Assembly: GCA_033032865.1 (NCBI GenBank)
Contig: JAWHQI010000273.1
Location: forward strand, 2,294,001-2,358,000
Direction of reading: 5' to 3'
Length of the DNA stretch: 64,000 nt
Source of the DNA: Dactylorhiza incarnata
Taxonomy: Eukaryota > Streptophyta > Magnoliopsida > Asparagales > Orchidaceae
Notes under the pieces: generated by a model
What the model was told of the DNA's origin: nothing
The model's database searches: none
Seen by the model: the letters and a program-made list of their open reading frames with translations, nothing else
Translations under genes and position numbers: made by a program
Shown: positions 10,613-22,230 of the stretch, one piece after another
How the letters are laid out: each line of letters begins with the position of its first letter
Numbering within the stretch: the stretch's first letter is position 1

Positions 10613-12325
10613 AAAGAGGGTGGAGTAAAAAAGAGAGGGCAAAAGGTAGAACATAACTGAGAGAGGAAGAAGTGATTTGTTTTTAACATAAGATAAATCG
10701 TGATTGAGCTAAGGGATAGAGTGGCACAGTGGAAAAAATATATGATAAGTGTGAAAGATCATCATTCAAAGATTATACCAAAGAAATGTAATCAATTGCT
10801 TTTTAAATTTATTTTATGAGTGATACTACTTGTTGAGAGAGATGCAATTTTGTTTGACAAAGCAAAAGTGAAAACAAACTGTAGAAATAAGCATGAGAAC
10901 ACATGGTATAAGGATACATGATCAAATAGGAATGCGGAAAGATAAAACAAAATTATTAAGATTAATATTTTTGTTATAGTTTGACTATTTCAACAATATA
11001 TTTAGACTCTTCACATTTGAGCATTTTAACTTTGAAAATTTTCATAACACATAGGCAAGCATGAATCAACATATTCATAAAGATAATAACTACAATGTAA
11101 CCAATTTGTATTTCAAGTAAAGAAAACATTGTAGAAATCATGCATTGCAATTTAGTGCTTTTACTTAAGTTTTGAGAGAATTATGTAAATTTCCTTTAGG
11201 ATCCAATTCTCATGAGTAGAAGCTTTATGAAAATCAATGATGTGTGCATAAGGTGTTTTGATAAAAGTATACAAGTGAAATAATCAAAACATATGTCATA
11301 TGTAATGAAATAGTTACAACAACATTAAGAATGCAATCTTATAATTACTTTCACACATCATATTTAGAATGAAATTTCAAAGCACAAAACATAAGTACAA
11401 CTACCAAGGTGCTTCACCCACACAATGCTCATTAAGACTTATCACGGAGCGAAGTATTGCTTGGGGGATCACATAAGCATTTGTATACAAATTTTATTTT
11501 AATGATTCAGTGTACAAATAGAAGTGATAAAAAGAGATATGTTTACACAAGACACTTTACAATTCTTTCCAAGATGCTCAACCTCACAATGCTCATTAAA
11601 ACTTATCAGGAGGTTGAGTAGTGCTTGGGTGAGTTATCTTTGGCATATTATTAATTGATTTTTTTGTAGAGGCCAAAAGTCTCTAAATTCACTTGTTGTT
11701 GCAAACATGTATAATTTTGAAGTAACACTTCTATGTGTGCAAGAAATTTATTTTTAAAAGACGGTGTAGGTAATTTAGACATACAACTTAATGAGTTAAA
11801 ACTATTACACTACACAAACAAGCAAGACTAAGATTATGAACACATTTAGATTATCAAAATTGTGAGTGTATGAATCATTGATAAACATAAAACATTACTC
11901 ATACTTAGAGGCATGCTAGGAAATCATACACAAATATCTATAGACTATTTCATTGCACATAATCAGATTAAGGTCAAGGCATAACAAAACAACGTTTAGA
12001 AAATTCAAAATTAAAATTAGACATTTAATAAAATCCTTGTGAGTGCCAAAATCAATTTTGGCCATTCAAAACAAAAATAACAAAGATGATTCCACATATG
12101 AAGTTTTATAGTCAAACCATAATTTTTGTAAAGAGTTAAAGCAAAACAAATAACAAAAACATATTTTTGATCATTTTGAATTATTATTTTTTGTATTTTG
12201 GAATAAAACAACAACATTAATTACAAAATAATTTGAAATCAGACAAAATAAACTGAGAAAAATCAATAGAAAAATACCAGAAATATGTTAGTGAAAGCAG
12301 AATTTTGATCTAGAGAAAAAAAGCT
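10613..12325. other. Copia-B interior, AT-rich non-coding stretch
   Basis: I see no supported gene on either strand. A degenerate direct repeat is present: about 11404-11475 and 11570-11640 share the phrase CACAATGCTCATTAA followed by a GAG-AGTGCTTGG-like tail, about 167 bp apart. Otherwise this is AT-rich sequence with many stops. Confidence 0.6.
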
Positions 12326-12700
12326 AACGCCTGGCGTTAAGTAGTTAACGCCGAAACAGTACTTGATTTTTGAGGTTTTTGAAAAAAAAAATCTTTGGAA
12401 TTGGGAGCATGTACATAGGCCTTCTTAGGGTAGAAATTTCAGAGAAAGTTGATATGTTTAGAAGGGTTATTTAAGCATATTTTGGTGATTTAAAATGTTT
12501 TTAACATTTATATTTTTACTTTTGATTTTTCTGCAAATGAAGGGGTAAATAAGGTGTAGTAGTATATAATGGTACACAGATAGATAAACAGCAAATATAT
12601 TTGCAATAATGTAAGAATAGAGGCTACTTCTTGGCGTTAGAGTAAACGCCCGCGTTGACTCTACTTTATATAAAAGCCCTAAATCCGAGTTCTTTTCTTT
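12326..12700 (+). promoter_or_regulatory. Internal promoter of the Copia-B divergent gene
   Basis: Two word clusters identical in type to the LTR words occur: TAACGCCTGGCGTTA at 12326-12352, and GGCGTTAGAGTAAACGCC at about 12634-12651. Ten bases later comes TTTATATAAAAGCCC (12665-12679), a strong plant TATA box, followed by a CT-rich start region (12690-12730). Transcription would begin near 12700 on plus, opposite to the element's own RNA. Confidence 0.7.
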
Positions 12701-12758
12701 TCTCTCCATTTTAGCCCTTTTCTCTCCAGTTTTCGCCGACAGCCCTCTTCATATCGAG

Positions 12759-13166
12759 GTAAAGTTGATGTTTTTCTTCTTATATTTTGTGATTAATTCA
12801 TTTTTCTACCCCTAAATTGAAATCCTTGTAAGTATTGAAGTGTTTTGTTATGGTAAATGATAGATCTAGGATTTTGGAATCTAGGGTTTCAGGTTTTTTT
12901 TGAGTTGTAGAATGGGGTATCTTGGGATTCATTTTAAAGATGAATATTTGCTTTACCTTTTTAGTTGTTATGAGTATTATTGGTGTTTTTCGAGTTATTC
13001 CCTCCTTGTTACAAAATTTTTGAGTTTTAAATGTTACTAGAGATTGGCATTGTGTACTGGAAGTGATAACAGGTTCTAAAGCATGCGCTTGGTGTTAACA
13101 TTAATGCCAGGCGTTGAATAAAAAGTGATCTTTTACTGATTTAATTTTTGTTGTCCTAATGTGTAG
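12759..13166 (+). other. Predicted 5'UTR intron of the Copia-B divergent gene
   Basis: The donor GAG/GTAAAG is at 12759; the acceptor, after the T-rich tract ATTTTTGTTGTCCTAATGTGTAG, ends at 13166. The start codon is three bases further on at 13170. The intron holds one more word copy (about 13088-13118, TGCCAGGCGTTG). Splicing is inferred from signals only. Confidence 0.55.
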
Positions 13167-13169
13167 GTT

Positions 13170-14295
13170 ATGGATTCTTCCAGTGGACATGGAGTTCGTG
13201 CCAGAAAGTCATCAACCCATCCACCACAAGAGTCTTATCAATCTTATGTGGGGATTGAAAAGGTGACTGTTGGAGTAGGAATGGTGTTGCAAATAGACCT
13301 TCCACGTCATGATCATATTCAAAACCTCCTAGCAACATCCGGAGTGTTATCAGTGATTACTGACGACTATTTTTCAACAGATTTTGTTCGACAGTTTTAT
13401 AACAATTTGTTTGATCCTTCAAAAACAGAATTATATGGAGGTGTGATGTCTCTGATTCAGTTTGAGATTGTCCAGATTACGTATGAAGACTTACATAATC
13501 ATTTTGGGTTAATAGAGAGTGAGAATCGTCTAGATGTGGTGGAGAAGTATAGGGCAGAGCGTGACTGGACACAAGTGAATTCTATTTTGCTTAGGAAAGA
13601 GACAAGAGAGCAGATTACAGATGTTTCTTCACTTAGGGAAGAAGCATTCATAATTCAAGATATTTTGCGACACACGGTAATTTTGAAGTCCGAAGATACA
13701 AACAAGATCACTACACAGCTGAGTATAGTGAGTTATCACATTATGCAGGAAGAAAGTTTTGATATGGCAAATCTCATACTTTCTCAGATTCGTTATACTT
13801 TTAAGTTGAAGGATCCAAGGAGGTGTCGTCTCAACACACTTCCCTTAGGAGGAATCATACAGAGGGTGGTGATGGAGAAATATGCGTATATAGTTAGAAC
13901 CAACTATATTAATGATTATCTCGGAGTTGTATTCTACTTGTGCCATTAGAGTTCCTAGGTCACGAGATATACCATCATCTTCACGACCACCTCTACGACG
14001 AGGATTATCACTCCGTGAGACACACCGGGAGCATCAGGAGTCTTTTGAGGAATTCAAAGAGAATGCGACACGAAGAATGTCATGGGTCGAGAAAATGATG
14101 CGATATATGATCAAGGCACTTAAGTTGAAGCCGTCACCGGCAGAGGAGAGGGATTGGGATGTTCCCATGGAGGATCCACCACGCCACTCGACTCGCCGTA
14201 CCCGAAGGTCAAGAGATCGAGGACGTACAAGTACTGAGGGGACAAATTCTATTAGTGAGAGTAGAGAGTTTAGAGTGCTTTTTGTTATACATTAG
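13170..14295 (+). pseudogene. Divergent extra ORF of Copia-B, plant transposon protein-like
   Basis: The first 260 codons (13170-13949) are open from ATG; a one-base shift between 13912 and 13949 moves reading into a frame that continues with VPRSRDIPSSSRPP to 14295. The N-terminal domain has the pattern FVRQFYNNL, then a Leu/Gly segment (YEDLHNHFGL), then a helical region ending TLPLGGIIQRVV. This is the layout I know from the putative plant transposon protein domain (PF20167) seen in retroelement ORFs. The C-terminal third is a charged, Arg/Glu-rich tail with a coiled-coil-like patch. No catalytic motif is visible. The Copia-E ORF at 36905 has the same domain plan. Function unknown; it could also be a captured host gene. 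Confidence 0.65.
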
Positions 14296-14322
14296 TTGGT
14301 TTGTAGTATTTGGACAAATTTG

Positions 14323-14362
14323 ACTAACGCCTGGCGTTAAGTCTTGTGCCTAGCGTTATCTG
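14323..14362. repeat. Copia-B word copies after the divergent ORF
   Basis: TAACGCCTGGCGTTAAG followed by TGCCTAGCGTTA lies 30 bp after the last codon, so the gene is bracketed by the LTR word on both sides. Confidence 0.75.
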
Positions 14363-14835
14363 TTATCATGTTTTTATCTATTTTGTGAACTGTTTCAGTG
14401 CTGTATTCTCATTTTCATTTTGGCTTTCATAGTTATAATTTTGATCCCCAAAAAAATTACTTAATCTTTGGTGGATTTTGTAGTGTGAGACTCTCTATAA
14501 TATTTTCATAGATTTTGGCTCCAACAACAACCTTAATTCTTGAGTTTTGCACAATCATTTAATATTATAGGATAAGCTAAAAGAAAATGATTGAACAAGA
14601 CAAATGATTTTAGTCATAATAGATTGGTCATTTATAAATGAATACTTGACTTTTAATTTTGATTTAATTTAATTTGTAGGCTTCATTTAGGCTTTACGGG
14701 ACAAAGTCAAATTTCAAATATTATATTAGATGACCATGGCATGATGGTTAAAAAAAAAAAGTTTATGCATATCATGAAGTAGAGTTGATGATATTTCATA
14801 TTTAATTATTTCTACTTCATGCATGTGTATGATAC
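14363..14835. other. Copia-B non-coding stretch with inverted repeat
   Basis: No gene seen. Arms CATGAAGTAGA (about 14773-14783) and TCTACTTCATG (about 14812-14822) could form an 11-bp stem with a 28-bp loop. An A-run lies at 14750-14760. Confidence 0.55.
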
Positions 14836-16324
14836 TTAATGAATAAGAGTTTTAGGTATCCAAAGGGGACCAAGTGTGGTGGTTCCTTTGGGTACCCAAA
14901 TACAACGTGTTTGCTTTTGGGGAAATGGAAATGAATGAGCCCTTTTGAGTGGAGTTTGTGTTTCATCTTTTACTTTGGGTCTCCATTCAAATCTTGGTTT
15001 AATATTATTTTTATGCATCAAATTTCCATTATGATTGTTTTTATTTTGAAGAGTATACTTGCAATGATGATCTAAATATTTTTCATAGGAAATTTATGCA
15101 CTTCTATTTTTAAGTTGGGAGAAGAATGATTTTGTAAATAATAGTGATTGGGATTTTGAATTACAAATTGTTTGTGTTCCTTACTCCCATTTTTAGGTTT
15201 AGTCAAGACATTCATATTCAACTTGTTTTTAGATATTACTTGATATTGTGAATTTATGTATTGTGAATTTTTATTCATAATTTTCATAAGAAAGTTGATT
15301 TTTGTTTTTAATTCATCATTCTTGATCTTAAGATTATGTCTAGCTTTATTATATGCAATTTTGCTATTTTTAAGAGTGGAAATAATTGAATCATATGATT
15401 TTGATAGTTATTTCTATATTCCTCAAATGTTTCAACCATCTCTTTAATTTCAATTTTATAGTCTTTACACTTAGCACAATCATTTTTCAAGGATGAATTT
15501 TCTAAACATAATCTTTCATTTTGTTCTTTTACAAAAATAAACTCCTTTTCAAGTTTCTTGTGTTTTTCTTTTAATTCATTATATTCCACACAAGGTGTAA
15601 TGTTTTCAACTAAGGAGCCATGGGTATACCTAGATAACTCAAAATTTGATTCTTCATTAACTTTTGCTTTTAAACCTTTAATTTCTAAGCGCAATTTGCA
15701 ATTAGCATTTTTTAATTTCTTAATTTTTCGCTTTGTAGTTTGAAGCAGTTGTAATGTAGAAATAGAATTACATACAATAAGAGATTTTGATTTCCTTACA
15801 ACGCTTGTGGATGAGGCAAGATTTGAATATATAGCTCCTTTGACATCTTTTTGGCACTCCTCTTCCGAAGATAAGATTTCTTCTTCTCTTCCACTAGATG
15901 TGCACTCCATTGATCCATCCCGTGAGGAGCTTTCTTGAACATTTGTGCAAGCTTGTATTTTCTCCGGTACTTGTGATTGTTCCATACCTATGGAAGGAGA
16001 ATCATAAGTTCTTTCAAGGAAATTCCAAATCTCATATACGGTAGGTAAAGTATAAATAAGTTTGAAAATATTTTGATCTAACACACAAAATAAATTATTT
16101 ATAGATTTTGCATTTAAAACAATTTCATTTATGGTTAGTACGCTATGTGGCTTTTCAATAGTAATATTCCAAATTTTTTCATCTAAGGCTTTAAGAAAAT
16201 TTTTCATCAATATTTTCCACCCTTTATTATTTTTGCCCATTAATAAAGGCGGTGATAATACTTTTTCATTTATATTAAAATTTTCCCCACTAGTAGAAGC
16301 GAGATCATGATCAAGAGATGCCAT
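14836..16324 (-). pseudogene. Copia-B gag remnant with long coiled coil
   Basis: ATG is at 16324-16322. The 338-codon open stretch starts MASLDHDLASTSGENF and has the N-terminal copia Gag features (LLMGKNNKGWKILMKNFL, then an IWNFLERTYD segment). Reading then jumps to a Ser/Glu-rich part and a long heptad-rich coiled coil (residues about 195-320, with NERLCLENSSLKNDCAKC). The second half of the UBN2 core and the zinc knuckle are missing, so an internal deletion is likely. Traces continue to 14836, where RCIWVPKGTTTLGPLWIPK recalls the WVPK linker that precedes protease in Sirevirus gag-pol. It could still make particle-interacting protein, but not a complete Gag. Confidence 0.78.
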
Positions 16325-16359
16325 TATTCCCAGTTGTTAAGCCAATTTGGAATAACCTA

Positions 16360-16371
16360 CCTCTGATACCA
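16360..16371 (-). promoter_or_regulatory. Copia-B primer binding site (initiator Met tRNA)
   Basis: The plus sequence CCTCTGATACCA is the reverse complement of TGGTATCAGAGG. It is two bases from the LTR start at 16374. Confidence 0.9.
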
Positions 16372-16373
16372 CT

Positions 16374-17652
16374 TGTTGGATCGTGAGGAGCCCTTAGGGG
16401 GGGGGGGGTGAATAAGGGTTTTTAAAACTTGATTATTTAATATAAAACTTTTGTTGTTTTTCTTTAAATCAACTTTAAATCAAAACTTAAGAGGGGTGAA
16501 TCAATTTAAAACAAACCAAAAAGAACATGATTTTCATTATGATTTAAGATTACAAAATATGTGATTTCTATAACGCTAGAAATCGAAGGCGAAATATGAA
16601 ATCTTCTTTTTGTTTTCTATAGCGACTCTTCTCACCAAGAATCGGTTGGCTTTAGCCGATATTCCCCAGATCCGGCCTCAAGCCGCTCTAGCATTTCTAT
16701 ACCCAGAAAAGGCCTCGAGCACCCTCTAGATCTACTTCCTAGACCTAGTCGCCAACACGAGGCGAATTGCTCCCTAAGTCCTACCCAGACCTAGTCGCCA
16801 ACATGAGGCGAATTTACTTCCAAGAAAATGTTAAAAGGTTACAAAATATTTGAACACATAAACTAAAACTCCCAGTGAAAAATTCTAGAGATGGCGAAGG
16901 CCGCTGAATGTTCTTGAAGTCGAAGCGCGCATTCTTCGCATTAAGTAAGCTTTGATCCGATTCTCCTTGAATTCTTTGCTCAAATATGTGCAGGAGTTGA
17001 AGTTCTGGAAAATACGTCTCTGATTGACTTTCTGGAGTGCTGGAGTAAGGGTCAAATCAATCAGAAGTTAGAGACGACAAAGCCATCCAATTTATAGACT
17101 TTGAGCTAACGCCTGCATTAAGTTCTAACTCCAGGCGTTGACCATGTATTGCAACATATTGATGGCTCAGATCTTCAGAAGAGGAAGGAGATTCTGCACT
17201 TTAGGAATTGTTTTATTTTAGGCAATACTAACACCGATGTTAAGGCTAACGTAGGCGTTGTGCAAATCATTCCTAAAGTTCCTCCTGCAATCACGACTGC
17301 TTACTCCTTGCCATAATCGTCGATCGATAACGTCGGCGTTAAGTACTAACGCCTGGCGTTGAGTTTCTCTCTCTTTTTATTCAGTCGACAAGCCATTCCG
17401 TCGATCGACATCCCATCCCGTCGATCGGCAGACCGTCCCGTCGATCGCTAATGCCCAACGTTAAGACCTAACGCCTGGCGTTAGACATCTTTCAATCCTT
17501 CTGCTTGTGGATAGTGCCAGACCAGTATTGCAGCAACCTGGTGTCATATCTGTCCAAACCTGCATGCTAAAAACACAATGGCAAACAAGATCAAATACAA
17601 GTAGGATTTGTTATTCTCAAATTAAAGGGACGCGGAAAGCCACGTTCCAACA
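16374..17652 (-). repeat. Copia-B 5' LTR (right)
   Basis: It starts TGTTGGATCG and ends CCAACA at 17652. Over the first 120 bp after the G-run I count about five differences from the left LTR, so insertion is not very recent. The G-run (about 16397-16408) is short. TATA, minus TCTATAAATTGG, is at 17087-17098. Confidence 0.88.
17105..17484 (-). promoter_or_regulatory. Copia-B right LTR word array
   Basis: Same words as in the left LTR (TAACGCCTGGCGTTA and CCCGTCGATCGG units). The array starts 7 bp upstream (on minus) of the TATA box. Confidence 0.85.
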
Positions 17653-17784
17653 GTGGGGGCCAGTCCCGACCCATGTTATATTTCATGTTTAGGTTGAATG
17701 TTACATTGAAGTTATCATACCAAGTGATCAAGATTTTAATTATGAGTATATTTATGAAATATTGTATATAATGGGTGGTGAAGG
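17653..17784 (+). repeat. E1 LTR remnant after Copia-B (with target duplication)
   Basis: GTGGG at 17653-17657 is the second target copy. The following 127 bp are non-coding and should be the rest of the E1 LTR, up to the point where Athila-A RT homology begins near 17785. I could not place the exact LTR end. Confidence 0.45.
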
Positions 17785-18637
17785 TGAAGGTGCCGAACGA
17801 ACAAGTAAAAGTTTTTTTCACTTGGTCTTTGGGTGCAATTGGGATTTGAAAATATCCCGAAAGACTATCAAGAAAATAATAGTGGGAGTGACCGGAGAGA
17901 CGTTCTAAAATTTGGTCGATGAAGGGTAACAAAAAGTGATCATTGCGAGTGTCATCGATTAATTTTCTATAATCGATGCACATCGCAACCCATAACAATA
18001 TGGGTTGGGATCAATTCATTATTTTCATTAGAAACTACCATTATCCCTCCCTTCTTAGTCACGTCTTGCACCGGGCTAACCGAAGTGCTATCCGAAATTG
18101 GGTAAATAATACTCGTGTCTAATAAATTAATAATTTTAGCCTTAACGACGTCCTTCATATTGGGGTTGAGACGGCGCTGAGGCTGCATGATGCTGCCGCA
18201 ATTATCCTCTAGCATAATTTTATGTGTGCAAAATGAGGGGTTAGTCCCCTTAATATCAGAAATTTGTCATGCTATTCCATGACGGTGATTATTTAGAATT
18301 TTTATTAATTCGGAAATTTTCGAATCATTGAGCGCAGAAGAAATAATTACGGGCAGTTTTTGAATTTTCTTCTAAAAATATATATTTCAAATGATCCGGG
18401 AGTTGTTTTAATTCTAGATTAGGCAAATTTTCATAAGTTGTTTTAATTTCAATATTATTTAAATTTATTTGTTCAAAATTTAACTGCCGAGTCATTTCTC
18501 TTAAACAAAATAGAGTTTCTAACTCAAAATTTTTGAAAAAAAGGAGAAATTATTTCAGCAAAAGATAACATTTTTTCTTCAAAATTTGACTCTAAAGTAA
18601 AATAAGAATCATCGTTAGGAAACACATTTCTCATTGA
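17785..18637 (-). pseudogene. Athila-A reverse transcriptase, N-terminal part
   Basis: From right to left: the linker after protease (ALNDSKISELIKILNNH), then QPQRRLNPNMKDVV, IIYPISDSTSVSPVQ, CIDYRKLIDDTRNDHF and PLPFIDQILERLSGHS, all RT fingers motifs of Athila. A frameshift lies near 17990 between THIVMG and the CIDYRKL segment. Homology ends after FTCSFGTFTF, before the active-site box, so no functional polymerase could be made. The segment to the left (17785-17653) is unrelated. Confidence 0.85.
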
Positions 18638-19153
18638 TTAGTTAACACTGAAAGTAACTTCTTCATCCCCAACTCGAAGGAGAAGTTTTCCGTTACTAAT
18701 GTTTATTATTGCCCTAGTGGTGGCTAGGAAGGGTCGGCCGAGTAAAAGGGGTACTTCGGCGTCTTCTTCAATATCGAGGATGACAAAGTCTGTCAGAAAG
18801 ATAAACTTGTCAACCTTCACTAGCACATCCTCCACGACCCCAAGTTGGTACTTAACTGACCGATCTACTAGTTGGATGCTCATATTAGTTGGGCTTCGGG
18901 TGCACAGACTAAGCTTTTTAAATAAACAGAATGACATCAAATTTATGCTAGCTCCTATGTCGGCCAAGACGTGCTTTATTAATAAATTGCCGAACAAACA
19001 CGAGAAGGAAAACCGTTCTGGATCATTTAATTTTTCCGTCAGTTTATTTAAAACAATGGCTGAACATTCTACATTAAGGGAAACGCGCGAAATATCTTCA
19101 AGTTTCTTTTTATTTGAGAGCAAATCCTTGAGATATTTTGCGTATTTAGGCAT
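18638..19153 (-). pseudogene. Athila-A protease domain
   Basis: This is an open stretch of 171 codons. It carries KDLLSNKKKLED, then ECSAIVLNKL, the aspartic protease site LADIGASINLM (Ile in the usual Leu position of DLGAS), VVEDVLVKVDKFIF and the C-terminal LLLGRPFLATTRAII. The downstream GDEEVTFSVN is the usual Athila end of this domain. It cleaves Gag-Pol in the particle. It is part of a larger broken gag-pol, so counted as a pseudogene although locally intact. Confidence 0.88.
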
Positions 19154-20730
19154 TTGAGAGAGTGCCTCGCAGAAAGGAACAATAATTTGTATTTGTTTTA
19201 AAATATCAATAAATTTTTTATATTTCTCCTCGTTGCGCTCGTTTCGAATTTTAGAAGGATAAGGAAGAAGAAGCTTGAATATTATGCGGAGCTAAATCAT
19301 AAGAAATATAATGCGGAGGTGAAGTTAAAATATTTATCTCGAGATCAACAAATTTTGAAGATTTTACCTCCTTTCCGCTACGAAGGATTATTGCGTTAGC
19401 GCTCTCCCATGGATTGGGCTCAGTATTGCTCAGTAGAGCTCCTTGTTGTCATTCAGAGAACATTTTAGCGAGCTATCCAATTTGATTTTCCAAAATTTTA
19501 ATAGATCCGATGAGATTCCGATTTTTAGACTCATTGGAGGATACATATTTAGAGAAGGCATCTTCTATTGCATAGGGCTTCGGGGGTGAAGGCGGAAATT
19601 CAAGTGAATTTATATTGGGAGGGTGTTGAGCATTATTTTGGTTGCTCTATGAGAAATTAGTATGATTCCTTAAATCAGGATTATAAGCGTTATTAAATGG
19701 AATATTTTGCGGGTTGAAGGAAGGACAATAGGAATTTCTCATATAGTACACATGCTCTTCAATTAAATATTATTATTATTATTATTTGCCCAATTATCGG
19801 TGGCGGAGGCAGCAAAAATCTCTGCCACTTGCTTAGTTAGTCTTTTTACTTGTAACGCTAAACTAGAGGTGGCCTTGACTTCATAGAGTTTGGCCGGCTT
19901 GTTAAGGCGCATCCATGGCACATTCCACTGGTAGGCGTTCATGGTCATTTCCTTAAAAAGCTCATGAGCGGCTTCCGGAGTTTTATTATTTAAAGTACCT
20001 TCGGCAGCTGCATCAATAATTTGCCTTGTTTGGAAATTCAAACCATTGTAGAAAATTTGGTCTTGTTGCCAATTAGGAAGCGCGTGGTGAGGGCATCTCC
20101 GCAAAAGCTCCTTGAAGCTCTCCCATGTATCGTAGAGAGTCTCTGAGTCGATTTGTAGAAATGACGCGATATCGGTGCGCAATTTAGCGGTCTTGGCCGA
20201 AGGAAAATATTTCATTAAGAATTTCTCTGCCATTTCAGCCCATGTAGTAATGGATCCTTTAGGAAGAGAGCCCAACCACTACTTGGCCTTTGACCGCAAA
20301 GAAAAAGGAAATAAATGCAATTGAATTAAGTCATCAGTAACACCATTTATTTTAAATGTATCACATATTTCCAGAAAGTTAGAAATATGAGAATTTGGAT
20401 CTTCGGCTGACAGACCAACAAAGGTTACCGATTGTTGCACCATTTGGATGATGCTAGACTTGATCTCAATATTATTATTCGCCACTGTAGGGTGGACTAT
20501 ACTTGATTGTGTTCCTTCCAGGTTCGGCCGCACATAATAGGATATGGTACGTTTCTGGGCCTATTCCGGATTTGGTTCACCCATAATTTTTAAGTTAGTG
20601 TCTCTGATAGATTCTTCGAGAATAATTGGTAATTCCTAGTCATTAAATCAGAGGCATCGTTGTAAGGTGCGCTCAATTTCTGGATCGAAATAAAAATCAG
20701 GATTATTCAAAGAGTTTCTCGGGTCATACA
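19154..20730 (-). pseudogene. Athila-A gag
   Basis: The retrotransposon Gag domain is clear at 20533-19763: SHISNFLEICDTFKING, SLPKGSITTWAEMAEKFL, KYFPSAKTAKLRTDI and LRRCPHHALPNWQQDQIFYN. A TAG at 20276-20278 interrupts it after SLRSKAK. An Asn run follows (about 19763-19785), then a Pro-rich, zinc-knuckle-free linker to protease with several stops. The N-terminal part upstream of 20533 is readable but broken (EIERTLQRCL near 20660). It would form the particle shell. Confidence 0.85.
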
Positions 20731-21034
20731 CCGAAAAGAGAAAAAATATTAAAAATAAAAATGCAAGAAGAAAAGAAGGGAATACGAAGATTAAAATTTT
20801 ATTATTTATTTTTATGTATAGTTTTTTATAATTTATTAGTCGATTTAAGATTAGTCTTGGACTTCCTAAGGTTTACTCGGTGAAGGGCTCGCGCTGGTAC
20901 TAGGAGATATGCTTGGGTGATATCCCAAACCTCCCTTTCCAAGAATATTGTTGCACCTTACAAAAAAATTTAAAAATGAAGAAAACAAACGATAAAATTA
21001 ATAGATATTCCTTGTTTTGAAATGTCAACTCACT
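20731..21034 (-). other. Athila-A untranslated leader
   Basis: AT-rich sequence between primer site and gag start. No ORF supported. Confidence 0.6.
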
Positions 21035-21052
21035 TCCCCGGCAACGGCGCCA
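21035..21052 (-). promoter_or_regulatory. Athila-A primer binding site
   Basis: On minus it reads TGGCGCCGTTGCCGGGGA, the standard Athila primer site attributed to tRNA-Asp. It lies 6 bp inside the LTR end. Confidence 0.92.
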
Positions 21053-21058
21053 AAAATA

Positions 21059-22230
21059 TGATAGGAAAATTGCTGCGATGATTGGATATTTAGAAAATCA
21101 AGAGAGAATATGAAATGATGTTCTCCAATCCTATATTGATAAAGGCATGTGTACCTTATCGAATATAGTATAGAATATTTGAAATATCAAGGTCGTATAA
21201 AATCCGGGCGAGTTGAATACTCTTACATCAAGAAAATCTCTATTATTCTATCAAATAGAACTTTGGGTTGGTTTTTGTAAGAAAAGCAAGGTAAATTAAA
21301 ATGATGATTAAATAATGGTTTAGAAGACTAGCACTCGATCTTTGAATCACCTAAGAATGAAATTAATAAGAAGAAATAAGATTCTAATTCTCTTAAAGAA
21401 ATTGCTTCGACCGTGGAGGTTCGCAAATTCTAAACGCACCTCTTTTGAGGGTACGTTCAACTGAGTTTGGTTGATCAACTGAACTTTTGTTCTATAATCG
21501 AAACTCCTAAAACTCGCTTTATCGTGTTGAACCCCTCTATTGGATTTAACTCCAATCTGGGATATTTATGACATCCTCTCTCGAGGGTAGCATTCAACTC
21601 TCCTTGTCCTTGAATGATCAATTTACATTACGAGTCTTTCAGCTAACTAAATTACAAAAATAAGAACGAGAATTATATATCGAAAATATAATCTGATTGT
21701 ATTAAAATCAAGGATAAATCATAAGCATTTTAAAGAAGAGAAAGAGAAAATTTAAATTAAATCATGACTTATATTATTTCTTGGATCATCTCGATCGAGT
21801 ACTAATAAGAATTTAGTTATTCATTGAGATAGATGAATTAACAAAATTAAAAGAATACATGATGAAATAAGAAGAGAATATGACAAGAAAGAACAATTTT
21901 ATTGATTTTGCAAAAGGACAATACAAGCTAATGAAATTAAAACTTGCAAGTACAAAGAAGAAAGCGAAGTACAATAACTTAGAAATAGTAAAACAATACA
22001 AGAAATGCAGAAAAGAACTCCCATAATTCGTCCCTTGAGTTTTGGAGGAGTTGCCTTTAAATAGGCAAAAGTTGAAGGTTACATGCCCTCGGTCACGCCC
22101 GTGACCTAGGGCGTGTAAGGGCCGGAAGTGAAATGGCTGCGGAGGGGGTGCATTCTAGAGTAATTGCATGCGTTACATTGCGCATCACGCCCTTGGTCAT
22201 GTCCATGACCTAGGGCGTGTAATCTTTAAA
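21059..22230 (-). repeat. Athila-A 5' LTR (outer end lost)
   Basis: It starts TGATAGGAAAATTGC on plus. On minus, the words (22222-22080) precede the TATA box GCCTATTTAAAGGC (22066-22053). By comparison with Athila-B, about 190 bp of the outer U3 end are missing at the border with E2. Confidence 0.8.
22080..22222 (-). promoter_or_regulatory. Athila-A LTR word array (nested hairpin, CACGCCC type)
   Basis: The unit reads CACGCCCT, GGTCACG, CCC, CGTGACC, AGGGCGTG: two nested inverted repeats that can fold into one long stem with a CCC loop. Two units are present here, ending 14 bp upstream of TATA. Confidence 0.85.

Larger units (their letters stand above)
9056..17652 (-). mobile_element. Copia-B: complete non-autonomous copia element with divergent gene
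   Basis: It has two LTRs (9056-10352 and 16374-17652), a primer site inside the right LTR, PPTs inside the left LTR and a matching GTGGG target duplication. The 6-kb interior has a minus-strand gag remnant (16324-14836) but no protease, integrase or RT. In their place is a plus-strand unit with TATA box, spliced leader and a 370-codon ORF (12632-14362). LTR length, gag layout, repeated PPTs and the G-run near the LTR end fit a Sirevirus-derived element that depends on another element for replication proteins. Confidence 0.88.
17785..22230 (-). mobile_element. Athila-A: Ty3/gypsy Athila element, truncated at both ends
   Basis: Minus-strand order is 5' LTR (22230-21059), tRNA-Asp type primer site, gag, protease, then RT, which stops abruptly near 17785. 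RNase H, integrase, extra ORF and 3' LTR are missing. The outer LTR end is also lost where the E2 LTR fragment begins. The gag and LTR match those of E3, which lies in the opposite direction. Confidence 0.88.
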
